This document shows positions 50,819-60,849 of a stretch of DNA of 64,000 nucleotides, in pieces. How positions within the stretch are numbered: position 1 is the first letter of the stretch; each line of letters opens with the position of its first letter. Source of the stretch: a bacterium (GTDB lineage: Bacteria > Electryoneota > RPQS01); contig JADKHW010000003.1 of NCBI GenBank assembly GCA_016721565.1, positions 101,379 through 165,378 on the forward strand, written 5' to 3'. The position numbers and the translations under genes are program-made. Under the pieces are notes generated by a model. The model worked only from the letters and a program-made list of their open reading frames with translations. It was not told the origin of the DNA and ran no database searches.

Positions 50819-52522
50819 TCAGTACCCAATTGCGGCACCTACGCCTCTTGAATCGGCAGCACCGTTCCAGCCACCACGCATCGTATCCGCTTGAATTGCC
50901 TGAACTCTGGAGCGAGCCGAACCGACTTCGACTGCATGTCCTTTAGCCGTTAAAGCGGCCCGGACGTCAAACGGGTGCTCAGGTTCCATGAACAGGCGGT
51001 CGGGGACCCACTGTTGGTGCATTCTCGGATAGTCAATCGCCTCCTGAATGTCCATGCCGAAATCGAGCGCATTAACGATAGCCAATAGCGTCGCCGTAAT
51101 GATTCTCGGGCCGCCTGCTCCTCCCGCGAGGATGTAGGGCTTCCCGTCCCGCAAAACAATCGTGGGGGACATGGACGAGAGTGGCTTTTTGCCCGGCTCG
51201 ATTTCATTGACCGCTTTCCCGACCAAGCCAAAGAAATTCGCCTTGCCGGGTTCGGTAACAAAGTCATCCATCTCGTTGTTCAGCAAGATTCCCGTGCCCG
51301 GAACCGTAATACACGTTGCGAACGGTGTATTAACCGTGGCGGTAACAGAAGCGGCATTGCCTTGTTCATCCACGACACAAAAATGTGTGGTATGATGGTC
51401 AATCATCGAGAGAAAAGCCCATGGATCACCGGCGCTCAGCTGAGGCAGATGTCGCGTGCGCGAAATCTTCTTGCGCAACGTGTCCGCATACGCTTTGTGG
51501 ATCAGAGCTTCCGTCGGAACAGGCGTGAACGCAGGGTCACCTAAGAATTCTGCTCTATCAGCAAAGGCCAGACTCATCGATTCGGCAATAAGATGCAGCG
51601 ATTCGGATGAACCTGCTTCAAGATACGACAGCGGGTAGTCCTCAAGCAGATTAAGAATCTGTATCAGATGGATTCCACCCGAACTCGGAGGCGGCATCGA
51701 GATGATGTCGTAGCCGCGATAGTTTCCACGCACAGGTTCAAGTGCGACGGGCTTGTAACCAGCCAAGTCCTGCTTGGTGATGATGCCGCCGGACTTTCTC
51801 ATGTACTCGACAATCAGGTCTGCGGTTTCACCGGAGTAGAATTCAGCCGCTCCGTTCTTGGCCATACGAGTCAGCGTTGCGGCAAGGTCCTTTTGAACAA
51901 GCCTCTCCCCTTTTGCAAGCGGGCGGCCATCATTATCAAAATATACCGCCAGCGAGCCGGGGTCGTTCATCATGCGCGTGGCATAACTTTGCACAACGCT
52001 TGCATAGTATTCATCGAGTACAAATCCGGTATCGGCCAGAGCAATAGCCGGAGCCAGCAAATCGGCAAAAGGCATCGTGCCATATTCGCGCACAGCCAAA
52101 TCAAATGCGGCCACTTGTCCCGGGACTCCGGCGGCAAGCGGCGAATAGAGCGACAAATCGGTTGCATCGGTCGGCTTGCGCGGCACGAACATCAACCGCG
52201 ATGATTTTGCCGGAGCTACTTCTCTGCCATCAATCGCGATTTCACGGCCATCGGCCATGTGCAATACAATAAAGCATCCGCCGCCGATGCCACTCGAATA
52301 ACCTTCGGTAACTCCAAGCGCCATCGCAACGGCACAGGCCGCGTCAACCGCATTGCCTCCCGACTCAAGAATCTGCAAACCTGCGCGCGTGGCATGTGAA
52401 TCAGCGGATGCAATCATGGCGTGCGGCGCCCACGCCGGTCGCAGAGTGGCGCACTCGGCCCACTTGGCCGAGTGCAGCCCAACGACTACAAACAATACGA
52501 TGCAGGTGCGAAAAAAGTGCAA
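50819..52522 (-). CDS. ggt: Gamma-glutamyltransferase
   Basis: A 567-residue exported Ntn-hydrolase that cleaves or transfers gamma-glutamyl groups, for example from glutathione. It has a signal peptide (MHFFRTCIVLFVVVGLHSAK...), GLQILESGGNAVDAACAVAM, GYSSGIGGGCFIVLH, VPGQVAAFDL, the autoprocessing/catalytic Thr in DHHTTHFCVVDEQGNAAS, GILLNNEMDDFVTEPG and LSSMSPTIVLRDGKPYILAG with GGAGGPRIIT. It lies 12 bases after the M14 peptidase gene, so the three exported hydrolases probably form an operon. Confidence 0.94.
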   Translation of the reverse strand: MHFFRTCIVLFVVVGLHSAKWAECATLRPAWAPHAMIASADSHATRAGLQILESGGNAVDAACAVAMALGVTEGYSSGIGGGCFIVLHMADGREIAIDGREVAPAKSSRLMFVPRKPTDATDLSLYSPLAAGVPGQVAAFDLAVREYGTMPFADLLAPAIALADTGFVLDEYYASVVQSYATRMMNDPGSLAVYFDNDGRPLAKGERLVQKDLAATLTRMAKNGAAEFYSGETADLIVEYMRKSGGIITKQDLAGYKPVALEPVRGNYRGYDIISMPPPSSGGIHLIQILNLLEDYPLSYLEAGSSESLHLIAESMSLAFADRAEFLGDPAFTPVPTEALIHKAYADTLRKKISRTRHLPQLSAGDPWAFLSMIDHHTTHFCVVDEQGNAASVTATVNTPFATCITVPGTGILLNNEMDDFVTEPGKANFFGLVGKAVNEIEPGKKPLSSMSPTIVLRDGKPYILAGGAGGPRIITATLLAIVNALDFGMDIQEAIDYPRMHQQWVPDRLFMEPEHPFDVRAALTAKGHAVEVGSARSRVQAIQADTMRGGWNGAADSRGVGAAIGY

Positions 52523-52534
52523 CTACGATTCTCC

Positions 52535-54538
52535 TTACGGCAGTGCGCGAACTTGATAATAACCAAACGACGTGTTCAACGCATCAACATGCAAGAAGCT
52601 GTTAGTCGCAGGCGTGCCAACGATGGTCGGGAGTCCGCCGATATCAAACAAATACTCTACACGATACGCCGAAGCGCCCGGAACAGCCTGCCAGCGCAAC
52701 TGAATATCATTTCCAATCGGCATGATAGTCAAGTTGGTCGGAGCATCAAGGTTGGCCAATGGCGTCGCGATAATCGGAATCGTGACTTCCGGCGAGTCTT
52801 CATCATTTGAGCGAATCACCAAACCACTCAGGCTGGGAATTCCGCACAACTCTTCACCGAGGAAACTCAGTCGCAAAGTATCAACTGAATTGGGGGGCAC
52901 AATGCCCGAAACAGGCAGAACAGAAACCCACCGTGGCCCGAGGGCGAAGCGGCGCGATTCGTTATTGGCAATACCCGCCTGATTATTCAAAACGGTCAAA
53001 CCGATATTGCGCTCTTCGTTCTGAACACCAATCGTCGCACTGGTAAGACGAATCGTGCCCATGTTGCCATAGAACACGCGAGCCTCGCCGCGCTTGGTCA
53101 AGAGAACCTGGAAGTTATACGTTCCCTGGTTCGGAGCCGTACCTGCTCGAATGTTCTCATAGCTGACAGCAGCTGAGTCAACTCCGTTATCCCAGTAGCG
53201 AACATTGGTTCCCGCAAGCTGCGGTTTCAAGTCATCCCACCACGCGAAAATTGCGGCTTCAGCAGCCGTGGCGTTCGGCAAACTGGTATTGCTAAATGCT
53301 TCGTTGATGCTGTCGGCAAAACTCACCCAGCCGTTGGCGCTGACGAACACACGGTTGTACATCGCGCCATAGAACGGAAATTCAAACGGCAGCGCATACG
53401 GTCCGCGCACCTGATCACCTTCACCGTCAATCCAAGTAATCGGAGTGCCTAATGCACTGATCGGCAGCCACGAATAGATCGGGCCGCACTGGTCATCAGA
53501 ATCCTGCCAGCGATAACCGTAAGCATCCGGGCCACCGGTATCCGCAGCGGCAGTGCCGTTTTGGAACAGGAGTGAGTAAACAAGGTCAGAGCCACCGTTA
53601 TTGGAGACATAGACCTCTTCTTCTTGAATTGCCGTCGTGTCGACCGAAGCGCTAACCGAAGCCGGACTTACACTGATGTTTGGCGGCGGTCCGACAAAGA
53701 CATCATCAACATACCAGCCCTCTTGCACCAACGCGCCGTCGCTCGTCTGACGGAAGCGAATGTTGACTACGCTTCCCGCAGGGAATTGCGCCAGCGATAC
53801 GCTCACAGTCTCAAACGAACCATTGCTGCCCGTAAACGGGCCGGCAACACTATAAGTACCCGTACCGTCCGTCACTTCGACAAACCCGTAATCGAAATCT
53901 GCTTCGAGTTCGTAGTAATGCGAGAACGTGAGGACAGAATTGTTACCCAGCAAAATCGGAGGCGAAGTCAGCGCGGCATTCTGGTTTGAACTGTATTGCC
54001 ATGAATTTTCAATGCCGCAATACCAAGAATGAGTCGCCGAAGCCGAACGATGTGTCGTCTGATGCCATTGATCAACACCACCGGAATGCGTCCAGCCGTT
54101 GGTACCCGCTTCTCCATTGTCAAAGAACACAGGATTGCCCACAACGGCAGAAGTGTTAATCGTCGTGTCGAGCCCTTCGATAGATGAAAGATGCAATTGG
54201 CAGTTGATTGCGCCAGGGGAACTGAAGCCTGCTCCAACATTGAGCACAAGTTCGGTTAAGTTTGCGGCGGAATCTTGCGAGGCAAGTGTCGGCCAATTCG
54301 CGTTACCAGAAGCAACAGTAACATTGGGGGTCGAGGTGGTCAACGTGCCTGTCAAACCTGTCAAATCAAGGAATCCGGTGTTTCTCAAATAGATTGTCAA
54401 CGAAACGCTCTCGCCCGGCTCAACCGTTCCGTCATTGTCACCGGCTTGCTCAGTTTGGAATTGCCTGACTCGCCGCACTTGCAGATCCGGTGGAAGAAGA
54501 TTCACGGCATAACGCGCGACAAACAAATTCGCGGGCAA
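52535..54538 (-). CDS. C-terminal part of exported M14 peptidase: CARDB-like, beta-sandwich and FN3-like domains (frameshifted gene)
   Basis: This 667-residue frame continues the M14 protein encoded at 54502-55737. It contains a CARDB/BACON-like Ig part (VEPGESVSLTIYLRNTG), a MAM/immune-inhibitor-like sandwich (FSHYYELEADFDYGFVEVTD, RFRQTSDGALVQEGWYVDDV), a beta-sandwich module with LPFEFPFYGAMYNRVFVSAN and GWVSFADSI, and a C-terminal FN3-like domain (IQLRWQAVPGASAYRVEY). The apparent start is internal: coding is continuous upstream as RQENLPANLFVARYAVN after a one-base correction near 54548. No T9SS tail is recognisable. Confidence 0.78.
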   Translation of the reverse strand: MPANLFVARYAVNLLPPDLQVRRVRQFQTEQAGDNDGTVEPGESVSLTIYLRNTGFLDLTGLTGTLTTSTPNVTVASGNANWPTLASQDSAANLTELVLNVGAGFSSPGAINCQLHLSSIEGLDTTINTSAVVGNPVFFDNGEAGTNGWTHSGGVDQWHQTTHRSASATHSWYCGIENSWQYSSNQNAALTSPPILLGNNSVLTFSHYYELEADFDYGFVEVTDGTGTYSVAGPFTGSNGSFETVSVSLAQFPAGSVVNIRFRQTSDGALVQEGWYVDDVFVGPPPNISVSPASVSASVDTTAIQEEEVYVSNNGGSDLVYSLLFQNGTAAADTGGPDAYGYRWQDSDDQCGPIYSWLPISALGTPITWIDGEGDQVRGPYALPFEFPFYGAMYNRVFVSANGWVSFADSINEAFSNTSLPNATAAEAAIFAWWDDLKPQLAGTNVRYWDNGVDSAAVSYENIRAGTAPNQGTYNFQVLLTKRGEARVFYGNMGTIRLTSATIGVQNEERNIGLTVLNNQAGIANNESRRFALGPRWVSVLPVSGIVPPNSVDTLRLSFLGEELCGIPSLSGLVIRSNDEDSPEVTIPIIATPLANLDAPTNLTIMPIGNDIQLRWQAVPGASAYRVEYLFDIGGLPTIVGTPATNSFLHVDALNTSFGYYQVRALP

Positions 54539-55737
54539 ATTCTCTTGCGAGCGGCAGAAATGCGATTCTGCGCGGGCCAGAAACCGTCCGATGCGCCACC
54601 AACTTCCGTAGTGAACGGGAAGATGCGCGGCTTAGTGCCTTGCTCACCATAAGACCAGTCGTTACAATCGCCGTTCACGTTGTAAAGCACTTGCCACGGC
54701 GGGCCGATTGTATAGACCGCGCCATTGACCTGTTGAATGTAATGCTGGATTGAATCTGCCATCAATGCAAATACATCATTCTCAGGAGTAACCCCGCCTT
54801 GATACGCTTGCGTACCCCACGGATAGAGCACAAGATTCGAATACGTGTGATAGTTCATCGCGACCACGAAATTACGCGACTCGACGAAGTTGCGAATTAC
54901 TTGCGTTTCAGGTTCCGAGAACGGGCCGCTGCCGCGATACGTTTCAGCTGCCGGAGTCGGCGAAGAACCGTTGTTGTCATAGCCCCAATTAAAACCGAAA
55001 TTGCGGTTCAAGTCAACGCCGAAGCTGCCGCCGTTGTTGCGGCGGTTCTTGCGCCACATACCACCGCCGTTGGGATTCGTCGATTGATTGTAGAGATATC
55101 CGTCAACGTTGATGCAAGGAACAAAATAGAATTCGCGGTTATCAACAAGATCCGTGACACTTTGATTTGTTCCATACTGATCCGTCAGATAATTCATAAA
55201 CAGGAACAACACTTCCATCGCCCCCGGTTCACGAGCGTGAATGAGCGAGTTATAAAACAACTCAATCTCATTCTCGTCAATATCCGGATTGTCACTGATC
55301 TTCATCGCATAGATGTTATTGCCTTCAAGCGTCTGGCCAATCACGAACTTCGCCGTCGTGATGGTCGGATGCTGCATATGGATCGTGTCCATCGCGGCAT
55401 TGATCTCGACATTCGTCTTGAATCCGCCCATCAAGTCAAGTGAATTGCCGTCGCGACCACGACGCGCATAAAAATCTTCGAGGTCTTGATGGATAACATC
55501 CCAGCGATAGCCTCTGTTTTGCAAGTAGGCAAAATCACCCGGCAAAGCTGCAATCAGCACGCCGGGTTGGCCGTCTTGCGGCATCACATCAAGCATATCA
55601 TCATGCAAGAGCATCTTCTCCTGCGTGATATTTTTTCCAAAGACGCGAATTAACGAGTGATGGGGTGCATCAATACCCGCTTGTGCGGTGGTGAATCCCA
55701 ATGTAAACAAAAGTAGCAGTGACAACATACGGATCAT
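54502..55737 (-). CDS. M14-family zinc carboxypeptidase, N-terminal catalytic part (frameshifted gene)
   Basis: An exported metallocarboxypeptidase with signal peptide (MIRMLSLLLLFTLGFTTAQA). Zinc ligands His and Glu lie in LIHAREPGAMEV, VDLNRNFGFNWG is the M14 signature, the third ligand His is in AMNYHTYSNLVLYPWG, and the catalytic Glu is in FPFTTEVGG. The frame leaves family sense after NRISAAR. One extra C (CGC CAA GAG) continues as QENLPANLFVARY into the 52535-54538 frame, giving about 1065 residues in all. It lies 35 bases after the S8 peptidase gene and shares domains with it. Confidence 0.88.
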   Translation of the reverse strand: MIRMLSLLLLFTLGFTTAQAGIDAPHHSLIRVFGKNITQEKMLLHDDMLDVMPQDGQPGVLIAALPGDFAYLQNRGYRWDVIHQDLEDFYARRGRDGNSLDLMGGFKTNVEINAAMDTIHMQHPTITTAKFVIGQTLEGNNIYAMKISDNPDIDENEIELFYNSLIHAREPGAMEVLFLFMNYLTDQYGTNQSVTDLVDNREFYFVPCINVDGYLYNQSTNPNGGGMWRKNRRNNGGSFGVDLNRNFGFNWGYDNNGSSPTPAAETYRGSGPFSEPETQVIRNFVESRNFVVAMNYHTYSNLVLYPWGTQAYQGGVTPENDVFALMADSIQHYIQQVNGAVYTIGPPWQVLYNVNGDCNDWSYGEQGTKPRIFPFTTEVGGASDGFWPAQNRISAARKRICPRICLSRVMP

Positions 55738-55772
55738 AGGGCACCTCGGTTCATCGTAAGAGCCAATAGTGG

Positions 55773-58700
55773 CTAACGGTACGAAACAGATTTTTCGGAC
55801 TTAATATTTGTGGCGGCCGGTGCAGGCGCTCCAGCCAGTGTAACTGCGTAGATGCGAGCCGCGTCCGTGGGCAAAGTCATTGTGTAGTGCGTGTCCGTCA
55901 CGGAGGTAACAAACGGAACAAACAGCGTATCGTTCGGCAGCGCGGTCCAGATGGCAAAATTGTCAACCGGATGCGACACCCAATGCAAACTAATATTGCT
56001 GCCTTCAGCAATAATTACAGTATGTGGTTCAAACGGCGTCCCGCCCTGCATCGCAACGACAAGCTCCGCTCCGCTGCCGTCGGGGTCTGACGACTCAATC
56101 GTCAACGGAAGCGAAATTAGTCCCTGGGCAACGGAATTGTTGGCAATGCGGAAGCGAATTTCTTGCAGTCCCTGTGGTGGCACAACCGCTTGATGTCCAC
56201 TCAAGATGCGAATCGACGAAGCTGCCGTGTCGGGCCGAGCAATACGCAGCGTCATCATGCTATCAACAAGCGATCCATTATGAGACAACTGCAAAAACTC
56301 AGTTGATGAGCCGCCTTTAATACCGATGGTTTTCAAAGGTACAATTCCCCGCATCCGTTCATAAACCAAGTCAATCCCGCCGTCGCGATAGAGAATCACC
56401 TGATAGGTCAGCGTGTTCGATGACGGCACCCCCCAGGGCGGCATGCGATTCCATTGCACGATAAACCGGTCATTCGCGGTATCACTATACTCCCAAACTT
56501 GACCACCCGCCGTTGGGTTCATGTCGGTCCAATAAGGAGCAACCATGTAGTACGGATCGCGCACCGTACTCAGCGGATCATTTAAATAATTGCGGACCTG
56601 CGACCAAAACGAAATGAATCCGTTCGTGCAGGCACAATATTTCTTGAAGGTCCGGCCAAACAAGGGAAACTCGAACGGCAATGGTCGCGGAAACGACGTG
56701 GTGTCGTCAAGTGTTAGGCCGAGGTTCGTGCCTATCGTCGAAATATCGAAGAACTGGTAATGGACAGACGTATCAGAATGCGAACTGCGCCACGCGTAGC
56801 CGTTCGCATCCGGCATCCACTCATCGAGTGTGTTATCAGAGGATTCTATGCGAGTCGGCATGTATCCCTTTGGCAATTCAGGAAACACCACAGCACGTGC
56901 GAGCGTATCTTGCGATTGACCAAGCCCGGCGGCATTGCTCGCAATCGCATGATAGGCCAACGGCGCGCTGCCAAGGTTGCGCACAAAAATAGAGGTATCA
57001 AGCGTTGCGCCGGGATCAAGCGAAATAGCAAGGCTCGCAGGCTCAAGTGCGAGCGAGGGAACACCGGATGCGGGATGTTCATCAGCAAGGCGAACGGTCA
57101 CACCGTCTCCCGCTGGAACAGCGTGCGTCTCCCATGTGCCGTTATAGCCGTATCGGAGATATGTATTCGCAACGGCTTTGTCAATTCCGATCGTGCAACT
57201 ATTGTTGCGCGGGATTCTGCCGTAACGAAATTCGATGACGTTGTTTCCACTCGCAGTTGGCAGCACTGCTTGATCATAGATGACCATCTGGAAGTTCGCA
57301 CTATCCGTCGGCGGTGGAATCAAGATGAAATAAGGAACTTCGTACCACTCAACGGTGTATGTACCGTGAGCGGGATCGTAGTCGGACAAAATGTGTCCGC
57401 CTAAATTGTCACTGAAGTCATCCCAGAACGGAAAGAGCGCCGGAGTCAGATTGTACGGCAAAGGTAAATTGTTGAACGCCGTTGCATATCTGACAAAGCT
57501 GATGATTCCGTTTGAGTTCAAGAACATTCGGCTGTACGTCTGTCCGTAAAACTTAACAGGGAACGGCATGGCTAACGGAACGTTACCGTCGTCGGCCAAA
57601 TTGTGAATAACGCCATGTCCGCCTTCAGTCGGAGAAACTGATGTGTAAGTCTCAGTCGGGCCACCCGGATCGTTGTTATCACAGAAGAAGTATCCGAATG
57701 GATCTTCTCCGGAACACAAGAACGCAGGGTTCAGCGGGAGAACCACTTCAATATCCGTAATGGCGCGACTTTGAATAATCACACCGTTTACAACTATGGA
57801 GCCGCATACACCGCTTGAACAAGCAACAGAGTACGTTCCCGGCTGCATCGTCATCACGAATCTTCCGTTCCCATCCGTGAAAGCAGGCGGATACGCTTCG
57901 TTGGGAATCGTGATAAATGCTCCGGCGGCAGGAAGACCACGACAATCAATCACGTTACCGGATAGAATTCCCTCTTGCGTCGTTTGCATCGTGATCGTGA
58001 CGTAAGCCGTGTCCTGCGGTAAGACGGTCAAAGCCGTCGTCTGCGGCACGTGGCCGTTGGCAACAACTTGTATCTGCAACGGCAAAAAGGCAGGGTAGGG
58101 AAATAGAAATCTTCCGGAAGAATCGGTCAGCGTATGATGCGGCTGATTGAGTATGTCAATGTCTGCCGCGCCAATCGGTGTTCCCCATTGGTTTTGGACA
58201 ATGCCTCGCACCCAACCTAAGCCTGTCAATGCGGCCTGACACGCAAGATAAGCATCGAGACGACCATAACCCGCATTATTGTCAAGACCTGCTATATCTT
58301 CATCTACTGCCGTGTACATCAATAATTCGAGCAACGAGTCAGGCGGCAGCATCGGATTCGCTTCAATCATCAATGCGAGAGTTCCCGCCGCTAACGGAGC
58401 CGAAAAAGATGTACCACTGCTGGACGCATAGCCGCTCCCAATATACGTTGAGCGAACATCGCGCGACGGAGCAACGATTTCAGGTTTGACTCGAAGAGTG
58501 GGATCAGGATTGCAGGGCGTCGGGCCACGGCTGGAAGAAACCCAAACGGAATCGATCACACCGTCCCAACCACCGACAGCGAAACCTGAAACTAAATTAT
58601 CAGCACGGTTGGCAGGATTACGGATTGTGCCACTCGGCGGACCTTCATTGCCTGCTGACCAGACGATTGCGATGCCTGCGGCTTCGGCGAGATCGATTGC

Positions 58701-59633
58701 TTGGAAGAGTACGTTGTTGCAAATTTCGACACCACCGTTAAAACCCCATGAGTTCGACATCACGCGCGGAACATCATCGAACGTGGCAGGATTCCCGTCG
58801 GGGTCTAAGACCCACTGAAATGCGGCAAGAGCATTGTTAATTGTAAACCCGCCTTCGGCAACGGCGGCGGCAATAAATTGCGCATTCCATGCCACACCCA
58901 CGGTGTCATTGACTCCGATTCCGCACTGCAAACCCATGGTAAGCGTGCCGTGACCATCGTTGTCACCGGGAGTTGAGGTAATCGGTTCTACCAAGTCAAA
59001 CCAGCATTGGTTTGCCGGATGACCGTTGTTGCCACGCCATCTCGAAGACAAAGCTGGGTTCGCACCGTAAACACCGGAATCGAAATTCGAGAGCAGAACA
59101 CCCACACCGGTCAAACCGAGTGCCCACGCTTCGGGAGCCCGGATGTCGGTCAGAGCAACCGTTACGCCGTCGTCGAGAGAGCGGCGAGGATTATCGGGAA
59201 TCGGAGTGGTGATGGGGTCGAGTTCGAGAAGCTGTTCTTCTTGAACGTCAATGACTTCAGGCCACTGGCGGAAAATGGGGATCCAAGCGGGGTCGCACTC
59301 GACGGAAATCGTGTTGGCAGCCCAATAGGCGCGAATATTGTGAAGATCGGCAAGCTGAGTAACTTCGGACAGCCGCTTCAGAACAGGAGCCTGTGTGACT
59401 TTGGCATGCTCTTGTGCGGCATTGAGGGACATCTCGTGGGCCACAGCGAGGTCGAGGGTTCGGCCAGCACGGGCACGGACTTCGCTGATAACGTAAGGTT
59501 CTGGCTCAAGAACGAGGAAAACGGAAACGCGGTCGGTCCCGGCAACGGCAAATCCAGCCGACAGCACGAGAACCGCCGTAAGCCACGCGAGGCACCGCAG
59601 GCTCCTCCATTCACTCATTCTCATCTCATTCAC
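55773..59633 (-). CDS. Large exported S8 (subtilisin-like) serine peptidase
   Basis: A 1286-residue secreted protease. A signal peptide (WLTAVLVLSAGFAVA) and an I9-like propeptide region (to about 130) precede the subtilase domain with Asp 185 (LSNFDSGVYG), His 228 (DNDGHGTLTMG), oxyanion Asn in SNSWG and Ser 409 (SSGTSFSAPLAAG). Then come two carboxypeptidase-regulatory-like Ig domains (GIVQNQWGTPIGAADIDILN; GNVIDCRGLPAAGAFITIP), two beta-sandwich modules (MPFPVKFYGQTYSRMFLNSN; LPFEFPLFGRTFKKYCACTN) and a FN3-like end. A TATATT box lies at 59667-59672 on the minus strand, without a good -35. It is the first gene of the hydrolase operon. Confidence 0.92.
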   Translation of the reverse strand: MNEMRMSEWRSLRCLAWLTAVLVLSAGFAVAGTDRVSVFLVLEPEPYVISEVRARAGRTLDLAVAHEMSLNAAQEHAKVTQAPVLKRLSEVTQLADLHNIRAYWAANTISVECDPAWIPIFRQWPEVIDVQEEQLLELDPITTPIPDNPRRSLDDGVTVALTDIRAPEAWALGLTGVGVLLSNFDSGVYGANPALSSRWRGNNGHPANQCWFDLVEPITSTPGDNDGHGTLTMGLQCGIGVNDTVGVAWNAQFIAAAVAEGGFTINNALAAFQWVLDPDGNPATFDDVPRVMSNSWGFNGGVEICNNVLFQAIDLAEAAGIAIVWSAGNEGPPSGTIRNPANRADNLVSGFAVGGWDGVIDSVWVSSSRGPTPCNPDPTLRVKPEIVAPSRDVRSTYIGSGYASSSGTSFSAPLAAGTLALMIEANPMLPPDSLLELLMYTAVDEDIAGLDNNAGYGRLDAYLACQAALTGLGWVRGIVQNQWGTPIGAADIDILNQPHHTLTDSSGRFLFPYPAFLPLQIQVVANGHVPQTTALTVLPQDTAYVTITMQTTQEGILSGNVIDCRGLPAAGAFITIPNEAYPPAFTDGNGRFVMTMQPGTYSVACSSGVCGSIVVNGVIIQSRAITDIEVVLPLNPAFLCSGEDPFGYFFCDNNDPGGPTETYTSVSPTEGGHGVIHNLADDGNVPLAMPFPVKFYGQTYSRMFLNSNGIISFVRYATAFNNLPLPYNLTPALFPFWDDFSDNLGGHILSDYDPAHGTYTVEWYEVPYFILIPPPTDSANFQMVIYDQAVLPTASGNNVIEFRYGRIPRNNSCTIGIDKAVANTYLRYGYNGTWETHAVPAGDGVTVRLADEHPASGVPSLALEPASLAISLDPGATLDTSIFVRNLGSAPLAYHAIASNAAGLGQSQDTLARAVVFPELPKGYMPTRIESSDNTLDEWMPDANGYAWRSSHSDTSVHYQFFDISTIGTNLGLTLDDTTSFPRPLPFEFPLFGRTFKKYCACTNGFISFWSQVRNYLNDPLSTVRDPYYMVAPYWTDMNPTAGGQVWEYSDTANDRFIVQWNRMPPWGVPSSNTLTYQVILYRDGGIDLVYERMRGIVPLKTIGIKGGSSTEFLQLSHNGSLVDSMMTLRIARPDTAASSIRILSGHQAVVPPQGLQEIRFRIANNSVAQGLISLPLTIESSDPDGSGAELVVAMQGGTPFEPHTVIIAEGSNISLHWVSHPVDNFAIWTALPNDTLFVPFVTSVTDTHYTMTLPTDAARIYAVTLAGAPAPAATNIKSEKSVSYR

Positions 59634-59793
59634 AGGTTTGTTCTGTCAAGTCCACGAAATCCCTAAAATATAGTAAATTCGCGCGCGTAACTCCAGAGAT
59701 TAAAGTGAGTTCTTAAACACGAACTGGGTGTCCAAAACTTGCTTTTTGCCGCAATTGTCGTAACTTCAAGCAGTCAAAACCATTGAAATCTCG

Positions 59794-60849
59794 GTGAATA
59801 GCCCTCTGACCAGAGTAGTGTGTCATTCGTACTGTATAATTCTCTGCCTCTTGGCAGTGAGCAGTCGTGCAGTTTGTGTCGCGCAACCCGTGCGCACGGC
59901 AAGCCCATTCGACAGGTACGAAGCCCTGTTTGACACCTTGATGAGTCACCACTACGAAGTGGCGGACTCGATGTGCTCAGAGTTTGACTCAATCTGGCCG
60001 GGGCACCCGGCTTCTCACTACGCCCGAGCCAGCGTGATCTATGCGCAACTCTGTGATTTTGAAGACACTACGGGGACAGCGAGGCTTGAATTTGAGGCTG
60101 AAAAGTGCCTCACAGCCTGTGAGCTTTGGGAAGAACAGGCCCCGGACAGCGCCGAGGCCGAGCGGGAATACTTGATTGGAGCCGCTTACTCGGTTTCGGG
60201 ATTGACACGGCATCGGCAAGGCAAAACCGTGGATGGAATCCGCAGATTGATGACCTCACGGAGCCATTTTGACCGAGCGATTGAAGTTGATCCGGAGTTC
60301 TACGATGCCTACGTTGGGCGCGGGGCCTATCGTTATGCGGCGGCTCAGAATTTGGGGTTCTTGAGGTGGTTGCCGGGAGTGCCCTCCAAGAAACAGGGCT
60401 GGGCTGATTTGACTTTGGGACTGGGGCGGGCTAAGTTCTCTCGCTTTGCGGCCTTAAGCTCAATGGTTTGGCTCGTGCTTCAAGAGGAGAATTACGAACT
60501 TGCCGACAGCATGGTCAAAGCAGGCTTAGAGCGATTTCCGAACAGTCGAACTTTTCTGATGCCGAAACTTGCGCTGGAGAAAAAAACAAGTCAGTGGAAA
60601 AGCGCGCGTGAAACGGCGCACGAATTAATGTTGAGTCAGTATAAGCAACTTGAATTTCAAAATGGTTACGAAGTGATTGGACTTTATCGCACATTGATGG
60701 ATTGCTCAGATATGTTAGGAGAAACGGAAGCGGCTCTTAATTATGCGCGTGCAGGATTAGACGCAACCGCAACTCCATATGCTCTCGAACGTCGGAAGGA
60801 TACTCTCAAGGCGCTCCGTGCTCGGTTAAGTCGAAAGGATGCGCGATGA
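59794..60849 (+). CDS. Exported TPR-like hypothetical protein
   Basis: A 351-residue protein starting at GTG 59794 with a signal-like hydrophobic stretch (VCHSYCIILCLLAVSSRAVC). The rest is helical and looks like divergent tetratricopeptide repeats: HFDRAIEVDPEFYDAYVGRG, AYRYAAAQNLGFLRWLPGVP, ELADSMVKAGLERFPNSRTF, EAALNYARAGLDATATPYAL. I cannot name a family. It overlaps the next gene by ATGA. It is divergent from the S8 peptidase gene across a 160-base AT-rich spacer; the GTG has no clear ribosome-binding site. Confidence 0.75.
   Translation: MNSPLTRVVCHSYCIILCLLAVSSRAVCVAQPVRTASPFDRYEALFDTLMSHHYEVADSMCSEFDSIWPGHPASHYARASVIYAQLCDFEDTTGTARLEFEAEKCLTACELWEEQAPDSAEAEREYLIGAAYSVSGLTRHRQGKTVDGIRRLMTSRSHFDRAIEVDPEFYDAYVGRGAYRYAAAQNLGFLRWLPGVPSKKQGWADLTLGLGRAKFSRFAALSSMVWLVLQEENYELADSMVKAGLERFPNSRTFLMPKLALEKKTSQWKSARETAHELMLSQYKQLEFQNGYEVIGLYRTLMDCSDMLGETEAALNYARAGLDATATPYALERRKDTLKALRARLSRKDAR

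Noticed and set aside
54799..55443. Plus-strand open frame of 214 codons
   Set aside because: Antisense of the M14 catalytic domain, whose zinc ligands are read on the minus strand.
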